NCBI RefSeq assembly: GCF_000308775.1
Contig: NZ_BAGJ01000170.1
Span: forward strand, 46,284 to 110,283
Source: Nocardia testacea NBRC 100365
Lineage (GTDB): Bacteria > Actinomycetota > Actinomycetes > Mycobacteriales > Mycobacteriaceae
Reading direction: 5' to 3'
DNA: 64,000 nucleotides
Shown piece by piece: positions 7,261 to 16,415 of the stretch. Positions within the stretch are counted from its first letter, which is position 1. The number at the start of each line of letters is the position of its first letter. The notes beneath the pieces were generated by a model. It saw only the letters and a program-made list of their open reading frames with translations, did not search any database and was not told the DNA's origin. A program made the position numbers and the translations under genes.

Positions 7261-8664
7261 TCAGAAGTTGATCATGTGTCCGGCCAGGCCGTGAATGGCC
7301 TCCTGCAGCGCCTCGCTGAGCGTCGGGTGCGTGTGCACATTGCGAGCCAGCTCGTTGACCGTGAGATCCCACTTCTGGGCCAGGGTCAGTTCGGGCAGCA
7401 GTTCGGAGACATCCGGGCCGATGAGGTGGCCACCGATGAGTTCGCCGTAGGTGTTGTCCGAGATCAGCTTGACGAAACCGGTGGCGTCGCCGAGACCGTG
7501 CGCCTTGCCGTTGGCGGTGAACGGGAAGGTGGCGACCTTCACGTCGTAGCCCTCGTCGCGCGCCTGCTGCTCGGTGAGTCCGAAGCTGGCGACCTGCGGC
7601 TGGCAGAAGGTGGCACGGGGCATCATCCGGTAGTCGCCCAGGGTCAGCGTCTCCGCGCCGCCGATGGTCTCGGCCGCGACCACGCCTTGGGCCTCCGCGA
7701 CATGCGCGAGCTGCAGTTTCGCGGTGACATCGCCGATGGCGTAGATATGCGGCACATTGGTGCGCATATTGTCGTCGATGGCGATCGCGCCGCGGTCGGT
7801 AAGCGCCACACCGGTGTTCTCCAGGCCGTAGCCCTCGACCCGGGGCGCGAAGCCGACGGCCTGCAGCACCTTGTCCACGGTGACGGTTTCGACCGAACCG
7901 GACTTGTTGTCCTTGATCGCGACGGTGACCTTGGACCCGTCGTCGTCGATGGACTGCACGGCGGCACCGGTGGTGATGGTGATACCGAGCTTCTTGTACG
8001 CCTTGGTGATCTCCTTGGAGACGTCGGCGTCCTCGTTGGGCAGCGCGCGGTCCAGGAACTCCACGATGCGCACGTCCACACCGTAGTTGCGCAGGACGTA
8101 GCCGAACTCCATCCCGATGGCGCCGGCGCCGACGATCAAGATCGAACCCGGCAGGTCGCGGGTGAGGATCTGCTCCTCGTAGGTGACGACATTCTTGCTC
8201 AGGGAGGTGCCCGGCAGCAGTTTGGTGTTGGTGCCGGTGGCGATGATGACATTGTCGAACGTGATCGACTCCGTCCCACCCTTGCTGAGCTCGACCGACA
8301 GCGCGTTCGGGCCGGTGAACGAACCCTTGCCGTCGTACTCGGTGATCTTGTTCTTCTTCATCAGGAAGTGGACGCCCTTGACCCGGCCGTCCGCGACCTT
8401 ACGGCTGCGATCGAAGGCCGCCCCGAAATCGAAGGTCGCCTCCCCGCTGATACCGAAGGTTTTCGCTTCCTTGGTGAAGATATGCGCCAGCTCCGCATTG
8501 CGCAGCAGCGCCTTGGACGGGATGCAGCCCACGTTCAGGCATACGCCACCCCAGTATTTCTGCTCGACGATCGCTGTTCGCAGGCCGAGTTGAGCGGCGC
8601 GGATCGCGGCGACGTAACCGCCGGGACCAGCACCGAGAACGACGACATCGTAGTGGGAAGTCAC
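7261..8664 (-). CDS. lpdC: Dihydrolipoyl dehydrogenase
   Basis: A 467-residue flavoprotein that reoxidises dihydrolipoamide in pyruvate and other 2-oxoacid dehydrogenase complexes; in mycobacteria it also serves the peroxiredoxin-linked antioxidant system. The FAD-binding GAGPGG is at residues 11-16 and the redox disulfide in VCLNVGCIPSK (Cys42/Cys47). An NAD-binding GAGAIGMEFGY lies mid-protein and the catalytic HTHPTLSE near residue 446. The sequence closely resembles mycobacterial LpdC throughout and ends GHMINF. The GTG at 8664 gives the expected length; longer reading adds unlikely residues. Confidence 0.97.
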   Translation of the reverse strand: MTSHYDVVVLGAGPGGYVAAIRAAQLGLRTAIVEQKYWGGVCLNVGCIPSKALLRNAELAHIFTKEAKTFGISGEATFDFGAAFDRSRKVADGRVKGVHFLMKKNKITEYDGKGSFTGPNALSVELSKGGTESITFDNVIIATGTNTKLLPGTSLSKNVVTYEEQILTRDLPGSILIVGAGAIGMEFGYVLRNYGVDVRIVEFLDRALPNEDADVSKEITKAYKKLGITITTGAAVQSIDDDGSKVTVAIKDNKSGSVETVTVDKVLQAVGFAPRVEGYGLENTGVALTDRGAIAIDDNMRTNVPHIYAIGDVTAKLQLAHVAEAQGVVAAETIGGAETLTLGDYRMMPRATFCQPQVASFGLTEQQARDEGYDVKVATFPFTANGKAHGLGDATGFVKLISDNTYGELIGGHLIGPDVSELLPELTLAQKWDLTVNELARNVHTHPTLSEALQEAIHGLAGHMINF

Positions 8665-8778
8665 GGTGTCGAGCCTAACTCTCCCGACCGCGGCCGGGGC
8701 CACCCGCCCGCCTCCCGCCGCTGAGCACACCGGTCACGCGCCGACCGCGCCACCGGGCCCTGACGGGCAGCGACGGCG

Positions 8779-10065
8779 CTACGACCGGCCGACCGGATCC
8801 TCCAGCCGGGCCGGCCCGGGTGTGCGCATGGTCACCTGGACGGCGACAGTGCAACCGATCAGCACGATCGCCACTCCCCCCGCCAGGTAACCGACCCCGT
8901 CGAGCGCCCAACCGCCCGCGATCATTCCCGCCGGGATGCCCGCGGCACCGAGAAATCCTTCCACCGAGCTGAACACCCCGAGTTGCTCGGTTGGCAGTTC
9001 GGCCTGGATCAGCGACTGCCAGACGATACCGGTGACCGACACCGCGAACCCGGCGATCAGGCAGCCGGCGAACAGCAACACCGGTCCACTCACTTCCCGG
9101 CCGTAACCGGCCAGCGCGGTCAGCTCCACGAGGACAGCAGCGACCAGGGCGGCGCAGGCCGTGCGCCAGCCGAACCGCGCGGCACCGGCGATCACCGACA
9201 GCGACCCGGCCAGGGCGGCCAGGGCCATACCGGTCGCGAGCGCTGCCCACAGCCCACCGCCACCGGTCGCCGTGACCGTCAGCGCCGGGCCGGCCACCGC
9301 GACCAGGCCGATCACGAAGGACACCAGGGACCACAGCACGACCGACCAGCCGAGCCAGGGTGCGCGGCCCACGGTCGCGCGCAGCGTTGTCCACCCGGCG
9401 CGCACCGCGGACCCGCCCGCACTTCGTGATGCACCCGGGTCGGGAACGGGCCCGGCCGCCCGCCGGGCGTAAACCAGTGCGAGTAGGTTCGCGCCGAAGG
9501 TCAGCGAATCCAGCACCAGGATCCAGACGAATCCCACCGTCGCCGACAACGCCACGGCCGCTGCCGGCCCGACGAGCACACTGATATCGGCAACCAGCGT
9601 GATCAGGGCGTTGGCCCGGCGCAGTTCGGGTCCGGGCACCACCCGGGGCAGCACCGTGGCGAGAGCGGGAGCGTAGAAAGCGGTGGCCGCGCCGTAGAGG
9701 GCGGCCGACACCGCCATGGCCGGCAGCGAGTCCCGGCCCGTACCCACCAGCACCAGCGCCAGTCCGGCCTGGGCCAGGATGCGCGCCATATCGGACCCGA
9801 TCATGATCGCGAACTGGTCGCGGCGGGCGGCGGCCACACCGGCGGCCGGTGTACAGGCGAACCGGCCCGCCCACAGCGCGATCAGGATGACGGTGAGCGA
9901 GGTGGCGGAGCCGAAGGCCTGTATCGAGTGAACAGCGAAGGCCAGGGGAACGATGCCGTCGGTGACGCCGGAGCACGCCGCGCCCACGAATATCGCCTTG
10001 AAGGCGCGCCCTCGCAACGGCCACAGCCTGCGGCGGAGCCCGGAGCGGAATGCGTGTGCTGCCAT
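8779..10065 (-). CDS. MFS transporter
   Basis: This 428-residue protein shows about 12 hydrophobic segments, starting near FKAIFVGAACSGVTDGIVPL, with a basic N-terminus and internal loops carrying the RRDQFAIMIG-type signature. It resembles the EntS/exporter branch of the major facilitator superfamily, so it is probably a proton-driven exporter of a small molecule; the substrate is unknown. The ATG at 10065 follows GGAAG and gives a normal length. A longer frame adds 95 arginine-rich residues and is rejected. It lies in tandem downstream of the ZIP-type gene. Confidence 0.88.
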   Translation of the reverse strand: MAAHAFRSGLRRRLWPLRGRAFKAIFVGAACSGVTDGIVPLAFAVHSIQAFGSATSLTVILIALWAGRFACTPAAGVAAARRDQFAIMIGSDMARILAQAGLALVLVGTGRDSLPAMAVSAALYGAATAFYAPALATVLPRVVPGPELRRANALITLVADISVLVGPAAAVALSATVGFVWILVLDSLTFGANLLALVYARRAAGPVPDPGASRSAGGSAVRAGWTTLRATVGRAPWLGWSVVLWSLVSFVIGLVAVAGPALTVTATGGGGLWAALATGMALAALAGSLSVIAGAARFGWRTACAALVAAVLVELTALAGYGREVSGPVLLFAGCLIAGFAVSVTGIVWQSLIQAELPTEQLGVFSSVEGFLGAAGIPAGMIAGGWALDGVGYLAGGVAIVLIGCTVAVQVTMRTPGPARLEDPVGRS

Positions 10066-10127
10066 ATCTTCCGCATCCTGCACCGGCCGAGCGGGCGAGA
10101 AAACCGAATTTAGGGCCGCTACGCCGA

Positions 10128-10814
10128 TCAGCTCAGCAGAAACGCGACGAGGAATCCGACCGAGGTCGCCATACCGACCCACCAGCCGCCTTCCCGGTAC
10201 GCCTCCGGCATCAGCGAATCGGCGAGGACCGCGATGGTCGCGCCGCCCGCGAAGGCCTGTATCGCGCTGATATGGGTCTGTTCGAGGTGATCGGAGAGCA
10301 GGTTCCCGGCGACGGTCACCACCACGAGCACCGCCCCGGTGAGCAGCCACAGGGTGAACGCCGTGCCGGTGGACGCGTTCCGCTGCCGGTGCAGCAGCGC
10401 CGAACCACCGATGGCCTCCGGTACGTTGCCCGCCGCGATGGCGACCAGGAGCACCATCCCGCCCCCGGAGCTCAGCGAGACCCCGAGCGCCGTGTTCTCC
10501 GGAACTCCGTCCAGGACCGTTCCGAGCATCAGGGCCCAGCCCACCGCGCCGGTGCCCTCGCGGCGTTCGAGGAGCCGGTTCGCGACGACGTATACCGTCG
10601 CGCCGAGAAACAGCGCGGATCCGGCGGTGAATGCCCCCGCCTGCACGAAGGCGGGTTCGAACAGTTCGTTGGTCACGGCGGCGATCATGGTGCCCGCACC
10701 GAACGCCATCAGCGAGGCGAGCAATGGCTTGGGCAATGTGGTTCGCAAACCGATGAACGCACCGATCAGCAATGGAATTGCCGTACCCAGCCCATACAGC
10801 AGCGCGGTTCCCAT
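10128..10814 (-). CDS. ZIP-family metal transporter
   Basis: A 228-residue membrane protein with 7-8 hydrophobic helices. Two ZIP-like metal-pathway motifs are visible: DGVPENTALGVSL in the fourth helix and GNVPEAIGG in the fifth. Both keep the PE core, although the usual His of HNxPEG is replaced by Asp or Gly. It probably imports or balances a divalent metal (zinc, manganese or iron). There is no ribosome site; a TAGTGT -10 lies about 7 nt before ATG, so the mRNA may be leaderless, with an inverted repeat over the -10. Confidence 0.85.
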   Translation of the reverse strand: MGTALLYGLGTAIPLLIGAFIGLRTTLPKPLLASLMAFGAGTMIAAVTNELFEPAFVQAGAFTAGSALFLGATVYVVANRLLERREGTGAVGWALMLGTVLDGVPENTALGVSLSSGGGMVLLVAIAAGNVPEAIGGSALLHRQRNASTGTAFTLWLLTGAVLVVVTVAGNLLSDHLEQTHISAIQAFAGGATIAVLADSLMPEAYREGGWWVGMATSVGFLVAFLLS

Positions 10815-10820
10815 AAGGTG

Positions 10821-10833
10821 AACACTATGTGTT
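10821..10833. promoter_or_regulatory. Inverted repeat over the ZIP-type promoter
   Basis: AACAC-TAT-GTGTT is a perfect 5-bp palindrome 7-19 nt upstream of the transporter start and overlaps its probable -10. A second palindrome, ATTCTAGAAT, is at 10874-10883. Neither matches a regulator consensus I can name. Confidence 0.4.
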
Positions 10834-11008
10834 GCCGGGTTATTGCAATGGTCATGCCGGGCCGATGGAAATTATTCTAGAATTTCCCTCTAAAATCAGC
10901 TGTACCAGCACGGACCCCGGTATTGTCCGGTTTGACAGTTTCACCGGCGACCCGAGTTGCGGGCAGCCAACTTTCGGCAAACCCGTACTGTGCTACCGGC
11001 ATGCTACG

Positions 11009-11043
11009 AAAGGCCCGATCGATGACAAGGGGATCGGGCTTTT
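11009..11043 (+). terminator. Hairpin with U-run just upstream of a TetR gene
   Basis: GCCCGATC (11013-11020) pairs with GATCGGGC (11032-11039), extended by AAA/TTT, and is followed by TTTT. This has the form of an intrinsic terminator but sits only 18 nt before a TetR start and downstream of no plus-strand gene. It may attenuate the TetR transcript, end an unseen small RNA, or be the end of a leftward transcript. Confidence 0.5.
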
Positions 11044-11060
11044 CGGTATTGTTCTGCGCG

Positions 11061-11693
11061 ATGTCACAGGAAGCGAATTCGGGACGACGGTATGCCGGGC
11101 AGCCCGTAGAAGATCGGCAACGCGAGCGACGCGCTCGTTTTCTCGAATCCGGCCTGACGGTTTTTGCGAGAGACGGGTATGCCAATAGCTCGGTCGGGGC
11201 CATTTGCAAAGACGCGGGGTTGTCCTCGCGCCAGTTCTACGAAGAGTTCACCGGCCGCGAATCGCTCCTTGTGGAACTCTTCGCTCTCATCGACCGGGAA
11301 TCGCGGACCGCGGTGCTCGCCTCCCTCGAACAGAGCACCGACCAGAGCGCGCTGGAGCGAATCGACGGCGCCATCCGCGCCTACGTGCAATCCATCGGCA
11401 CCGATATGCGACGGGCTCGGGTCGTGCTCGTCGAAGTGGTCGGCGCCGGCACCAAAGTCGAGAAGATGCGCGGGGAATCACGCCGCGCCTGGAGTTCGGT
11501 GCTCGCCAAGGCCGCCGAGGACGCCGCGCTGCACGGCGAGATCCCGACCGGCGACTACGACCTGCGCATGCTCGCCATCATCGGCGCGGTCAACTATGTG
11601 GTGGACGAATGGAGCGGAGCCGAACCGCGGCAACCGCTCGACGAGGTGATCCGGGTGCTCAGCCGGATCATCGTGGGGGCGATCCGGGCCTGA
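11061..11693 (+). CDS. TetR-family transcriptional regulator
   Basis: A 210-residue regulator whose helix-turn-helix is at about residues 42-66 (SSVGAICKDAGLSSRQFYEE), followed by a ligand-binding helical domain. The ATG at 11061 is used; it has no clear ribosome site, and a TATTGT element 8 nt upstream hints at leaderless or weak translation. The gene is divergent from the ZIP-type/MFS pair and may control it, but no operator is shared with certainty. A terminator-like hairpin immediately precedes it. Confidence 0.88.
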   Translation: MSQEANSGRRYAGQPVEDRQRERRARFLESGLTVFARDGYANSSVGAICKDAGLSSRQFYEEFTGRESLLVELFALIDRESRTAVLASLEQSTDQSALERIDGAIRAYVQSIGTDMRRARVVLVEVVGAGTKVEKMRGESRRAWSSVLAKAAEDAALHGEIPTGDYDLRMLAIIGAVNYVVDEWSGAEPRQPLDEVIRVLSRIIVGAIRA

Positions 11694-11736
11694 CCACGCC
11701 GCCGGCCGAGGCCGCCCGGCGGCTAGCCTGGACCCG

Positions 11737-12597
11737 GTGGAGACCGTCGCGATCCAGATGCCCGACGGCAGCACCGTCCCGGTGCGGCTGGTGCCGGCCA
11801 CGGGCCCGGACGGGCACCCGGCCACCCCGGATACCCCGCGCCCGGTGGTCGTACTGATACCCGGGCTCGGTGTGCCCGGCGAGTACTACCTCTATTTCGC
11901 TCGCGCACTCGCCCGGCGTGGCATCGACGTCGCGGTGGGTGAGCTGCGCGGCAACGGCGCCAGCTCACCGAAACCGAGCGCGGCCAGCACCTACGGGTAC
12001 CACGAACTCGCCGCCGTCGATTTCCCGGCGATCTTCGAGGTGGTCCGCACCCACTTCCCCGACCGCACCCCGTACGTGCTGGGCCACAGTATGGGCGGGC
12101 AGCTGTCGGCGCTGTACGCGGCGCGGGCCCGCGGCCGCCTCGCGGGGCTGATCCTCGTCGCGTCGGGCACGCCCTACTACCGGCGTTTTCGCGGACTGCT
12201 CGCGCCGGGCATGCTGGTCGGCACGGCCGCGGTCTCGCTGACCGCCGGGCTGGCCGGAGTATGGCCGGGCGACAAACTCGGCCCCAACGGTTTCGGCCGC
12301 CAGTCCAAGGTGCTCGTCTCCGACTGGGCCCGGCTGGCCCGCACCGGCCGGTTCGACCCGGCCGGCGCCGATATCGACTACGAGGAACGCCTCTCCCGGC
12401 TGAAACTGCCCGTACTGTCGATCACCCTGACCGGCGACGAACTGACCCCGCCGACCTCGGCCGGGCATCTGCTGGACAAACTGCCCAACGCCGACAAGAC
12501 CACCTGGCACGCGCCCCGGCCGCTGGGGCACAACGGCTGGATCTCCGATCCCACCGACGTGGTCGACCGGATCGAGAAGTGGCTACACGATCGGTGA
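11737..12597 (+). CDS. Alpha/beta hydrolase
   Basis: This 286-residue cytoplasmic protein has the alpha/beta hydrolase order: oxyanion-loop region VVVLIPGLGVPGEYY, nucleophile elbow GHSMGG near residue 112, a late Asp in TGDELTPP and His in LGHNGW near the end. It lacks a signal peptide. The GTG at 11737 begins the first strand (ETVAIQMPDG). Substrate is unknown; esterase or lipase-like activity is likely. It follows the TetR gene by 43 nt and could be co-regulated. Confidence 0.9.
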   Translation: METVAIQMPDGSTVPVRLVPATGPDGHPATPDTPRPVVVLIPGLGVPGEYYLYFARALARRGIDVAVGELRGNGASSPKPSAASTYGYHELAAVDFPAIFEVVRTHFPDRTPYVLGHSMGGQLSALYAARARGRLAGLILVASGTPYYRRFRGLLAPGMLVGTAAVSLTAGLAGVWPGDKLGPNGFGRQSKVLVSDWARLARTGRFDPAGADIDYEERLSRLKLPVLSITLTGDELTPPTSAGHLLDKLPNADKTTWHAPRPLGHNGWISDPTDVVDRIEKWLHDR

Positions 12598-12608
12598 CCG
12601 CCGCCGGA

Positions 12609-14681
12609 TCACTTCGTGGTCCGGCCCTCGATGAGCATCTGGGTGAAGAACTCGTAGATCAGGGCCGCCTGGAATGCCGACTGCTTGTTGTCGGCGGCGC
12701 CGCCGTGCCCGCCCTCGATGTTCTCGTGGTACCAGACGCGATGCCCCTGCGCCTCCAGCAGCGCCGCCATCTTGCGGGCATGCCCGGGGTGCACGCGATC
12801 GTCACGGGTGGAGGTGGTGAGCAGAATCGGTGGATAGGTCGCGTCCGCGCCGGTTTCGGCGGCCCGCTGATACGGGGAGTAGCGGCTGATGTAGGCCCAT
12901 TCCTCCGGGATATCCGGGTCACCGTACTCCGCGACCCAGGACGCACCCGCCAGCAACCGGTGATAACGGCGCATATCCAGTAGCGGCACCTGGCAGACGA
13001 TCGCCCCGAACAATTCCGGGTAGCGGGTGAGCATCACACCCATCAGCAGACCGCCGTTACTGCCGCCGACGGCACCGAGCCGGTCGGCGGTGGTGATCCC
13101 ACGGGCCACCAGGTCACGGGCGATCGAGGAGAAATCCTCGTACACCTTGTGCCGGTTCTCCTTCTGCACCGAGGTATGCCACTGCGGCCCGTATTCCCCG
13201 CCGCCGCGGATATTGGTCATCACATAGGTGCCGCCCTGCTCCAGCCACCCGATACCGGAAGCCCCGCCGTAGCCGGGGGTCCGCGACACCTCGAAACCGC
13301 CGTAACCCGACATCACCGTGGGCGCCGGCGCGTCACGGGTATCGCGGTGCCGGATGACGAAGTACGGGATCGACGTTCCGTCATCCGAGCGGGCGAAGAA
13401 CTGTTCGGTCTCGATACCGGTCGCGTCGAAGAACTCGGGCTCCTGCTTCCATTCGGTCACCGGCGCACCGACCGACCCGGCGAGCAGGGTGGTGGGGGTG
13501 GTGAATCCACTGGTCATGAGCATGTAGTCGTCCCCGCCCTCGAGCGGGTCGAGATTCATGATGCCGGTGGTCGCCATGGCGGGCGTCTCGGCGAGCGGTT
13601 CCGTGCGCCACCCCTCGTCCCCCGGCGTGAGGACGTACAGTTTTGTCTGCACATCCTCGAGGGTCACCAGCAGTAGATGGTTCTCGGTCCAGCCGTAGCC
13701 GTGCAGCGAGGTGTGCGCGTCCGGCTCGAACAGGACCTCGAAATCTCTGCCGCCGGCACGGAACGCGGCGAAATTCGTGGCGATCAGCGCACCGGCGGGA
13801 TAGCTCTGGCCCCCGACCTCCCACGGGGATTTCAGCCGGACCAGCAGCCATTCCTTGTACCACGACTCGTCGGCATCCGAGGGGGTCTCCAGATGGGTCC
13901 GGGAGCCGTCGGCCTCCAGCAGGAATACCTCTTCGTGGAAGAAATCCGTGGCCTGTGCGATGTAGTGCCGCTCGTAACCGGGGGTCCGGTCGTAACCCGC
14001 CGAGACCGAAACGTCGGTCACCGCGCCCTCGAAAACCGTTTCCGCGGTATCGAGAGGGGTGCCACGACGCCAGCGTTTCGCGATCCGCGGATATCCGGAT
14101 CCGGTGAGGGACCCGGGACCGAAATCCGTTCCCACATATACGGAATCGATATCGATCCAACTGATACGCGACTTCGCTTCCGGCAGGAAGTAACCGCCGT
14201 CCTCGGGGGCGATGAATTCGCGGGTTCGCATATCGAATTCACGAACGACCTTGGCGTCCGCGCCACCCCGCGACAGGCTGATCAGTGCCCGGCTCTGGTC
14301 CGGGCGCAACACTCCGGCACCGCCCCAGACCCAATTCTCGTCCTCGGCGGCGGCCACCGCGTCGAGGTCGATGAGGACATCCCACTCGGGTTCGGCCTTC
14401 ACGTACTCGGCGAAGGTGGTGCGCCGCCACAGACCGCGCGGATGCGCCGCGTCGCGCCAGAAGTTGTACAGCCATTGTCCGCGCCGCCCGGGGAAGGCGA
14501 TCTTGGCATCGGTGTCCAGCATGTCCAGGATCCGGTGCTGCAGCGCATCGAACCGATCGCTCGCGGCGAACCGCTCCATGACGACCTCGTTGTGCGCCCG
14601 GGCGAAATCGAGTGCCCGCTCGCCGGTGACCTCTTCGAGCCAGAGATAGGGATCGTTTTCGCTGTCCTGCACGCCACTCAT
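12609..14681 (-). CDS. Prolyl oligopeptidase family (S9) peptidase
   Basis: A 690-residue cytoplasmic serine peptidase. The N-terminal two thirds form the beta-propeller gate (from DPYLWLEEVTGERALDFA). The C-terminal hydrolase domain carries the nucleophile in GGSNGGLLMG (Ser near 541), the acid in DDRVHPGH (near 626) and the His in EGGHGGAAD (near 656), so the triad is complete. It cleaves peptides after proline or related residues. Length is normal for the family and it corresponds, from memory, to Rv0457c. The ATG at 14681 is preferred over a 95-residue basic extension. Confidence 0.94.
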   Translation of the reverse strand: MSGVQDSENDPYLWLEEVTGERALDFARAHNEVVMERFAASDRFDALQHRILDMLDTDAKIAFPGRRGQWLYNFWRDAAHPRGLWRRTTFAEYVKAEPEWDVLIDLDAVAAAEDENWVWGGAGVLRPDQSRALISLSRGGADAKVVREFDMRTREFIAPEDGGYFLPEAKSRISWIDIDSVYVGTDFGPGSLTGSGYPRIAKRWRRGTPLDTAETVFEGAVTDVSVSAGYDRTPGYERHYIAQATDFFHEEVFLLEADGSRTHLETPSDADESWYKEWLLVRLKSPWEVGGQSYPAGALIATNFAAFRAGGRDFEVLFEPDAHTSLHGYGWTENHLLLVTLEDVQTKLYVLTPGDEGWRTEPLAETPAMATTGIMNLDPLEGGDDYMLMTSGFTTPTTLLAGSVGAPVTEWKQEPEFFDATGIETEQFFARSDDGTSIPYFVIRHRDTRDAPAPTVMSGYGGFEVSRTPGYGGASGIGWLEQGGTYVMTNIRGGGEYGPQWHTSVQKENRHKVYEDFSSIARDLVARGITTADRLGAVGGSNGGLLMGVMLTRYPELFGAIVCQVPLLDMRRYHRLLAGASWVAEYGDPDIPEEWAYISRYSPYQRAAETGADATYPPILLTTSTRDDRVHPGHARKMAALLEAQGHRVWYHENIEGGHGGAADNKQSAFQAALIYEFFTQMLIEGRTTK

Positions 14682-14808
14682 CCGACCATTGTCACCCAAC
14701 GGCGCGGACGCTACGGAACCGTGCCGGATCCAACCGCAGCAGCGCGGCCGCACGCACGGCCGTCGCGTGGGTCGGCGGAGGTCACCACCGGCGTCTCCCG
14801 ATACGAGC

Positions 14809-15823
14809 TCACCACGCCCCGGGCTCGGCCAGCCTCGTCCACTGATCGAGTCTGGTGGGGATGGCGGTACCGCGCGGGTGGTCAGAGGATGCGCCGGTCG
14901 GGAAGAGTGCCAGATCCTCCTGCCCGGACAGCCATGCGTAGGCACCGGGCTTGGTCTCCATTGCACCCAGATGACCTACCTCGCCACCGGGCACGGTATA
15001 CACCTGAACTTGCCCCGGCCGTAGTTGTTCAGCGATCTTGTGCGCGTGGGCGGAGGGTGTGAGCCCGTCTCCGCTCGCAGTCCATATCATCGTCGGACAG
15101 TTGATATCGCCGAGTTCGAATCCCCAGGGTGTGCCCATGGAGGTCGTCAGATCCTCTTTCCATGCCACCTCACCCTTCCTCAAGGCTTCGGTGTACATCG
15201 CGCACAGCTTTTCGGCGTTTCTGCCCACGGTTTCCCTGTCGGCCGCGCCGAGCTCATCTCTCGGGATACCGATGATCGTCGTCGGATCGGTAGGAGAGGC
15301 CCGAAAATTCATGATCTTGGTATCGCACGCGTCGATGAGTTGCCCCACCTTCGTATCCAAGCCCTTGGCCGATATATCCAACCCCGCTTGCTGGGTCATG
15401 CCCACGAAATAGTCATTCTTCATCAGATCAGGCGGTGCAAGGGGGACGAGCAGCGCGAGCCTGGTGACCCGGTCGGGCAGACCGGCGGCCACAGCCGCTG
15501 CGTGGGGAGTGCCGCCGGACCTACCGACCACAGCGAATCGACCGATTCCCAGATGGTCTGCGATCGCTCGGACATGCTCGGCGGAATCGGCGACTTTCGC
15601 TCCCGGCTGTAGATCGGAGCCGCCGTAACCCGCGCGGTCGTAGGTGATCAGCCGGACGTCCAGGCGATCGAGCAGCTCGGGCGGAGCGGTGTCCACTCCC
15701 CGGCGTTCCGTGGATCTGGACTATCGGTTTTCCGTCTTCCGGCCCCTCGGCGCGGCACTGCAATCTGCTTCCGTTGGGGAGAGTGACGACGAAATCACCA
15801 GGATACCGATCCCCTCCCCGCAT
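14809..15823 (-). pseudogene. Frameshifted alpha/beta hydrolase
   Basis: Two adjacent frames together make one alpha/beta hydrolase. The N-terminal piece (from about 15823, FVVTLPNGSRLQCRAEGP to VQIHGTPGSG) is in one frame. The rest, starting near 15696 (TAPPELLDRLDVRLITYDRAGYGG), is shifted by one base and holds the elbow GRSGGTPH and late DGL and VGHLG motifs. The shift lies just after HGTPGSG, around 15690-15700. This is either a natural inactivation or a sequencing error; I cannot tell which. GC at third positions is lower than in neighbours, suggesting recent acquisition. Confidence 0.7.
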
Positions 15824-16391
15824 CCCCGGACCGGGCGGACCACCACCGGATCCGGAGCCCCCGGAGGTTTCGTTCCGGTGGCCGTGGTCACCGGTGGCAT
15901 TCATGTCGCTGTGCATGGGCGGCACTCTGCTCGACGCACCGAGTTCACCGGGGGTGAGCTTTCGAAATCGATCGGCACCCAGGTACTCGGATACCGCGGG
16001 CGGAAGAGCGCGCCCGGCGGCCGCGGAAGGAGTCGCGAATATCGTTGCGTAACCGCCCGTGGCCGCCCGCAATCTATGGCAAACAGCCGTACACAGGTTC
16101 TGAAGGCTGTCGCCGGGCACGAATTCGACCGCATCCAGCCATAACCCGGACTGCGGCGAATTTCGAGCCGAATAGCGAACCAACGCGGCCCGGTGTGGAC
16201 CGGCCGATCTCAGCGAAGGAAGAACCGGTCCAGCCGACCGCTGACAACTTCCATGTCGACATCAACCCACACCTCTACGACACTGGGGAAACCGGAGGCC
16301 TCATCCAACCACGAGTATCGACGCCGAGCACTGAACGAGGGTAGCCACCCTCGTTCAGCCGATCGGGTAGGTCGGGAACGGCCGTCCGGAG
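15824..16391. other. Intergenic region with a strong hairpin
   Basis: About 570 bp with no convincing gene. The leftward frame of the broken hydrolase stays open to 16183 but reads as low-complexity, poorly biased sequence. CTGAACGAGGGT (16331-16342) and ACCCTCGTTCAG (16347-16358) form a perfect 12-bp stem with a 4-nt AGCC loop. It may be a terminator or insulator in front of the iron-controlled gene. Confidence 0.5.
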
Positions 16392-16410
16392 TTAGGTTTT
16401 GCTAACCTCA
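16392..16410 (+). promoter_or_regulatory. IdeR/DtxR iron box
   Basis: TTAGGTTTTGCTAACCTCA matches the 19-bp IdeR consensus (TTAGGTTAGGCTAACCTAA) at 16 of 19 positions. It ends 5 nt before the start codon of the siderophore-interacting protein, and TAACCT within it can serve as a -10 element. Iron-loaded IdeR would block this promoter. Confidence 0.85.
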
Positions 16411-16415
16411 CCGGC

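Noticed and set aside
6802..8724. 640-codon open frame on the plus strand over lpdC
   Set aside because: It is antisense to a clear dihydrolipoyl dehydrogenase; long antisense frames are common in high-GC DNA and this one has no motif.
15904..16183. N-terminal extension of the broken hydrolase
   Set aside because: Weak third-position bias and no family similarity; treated as non-coding.
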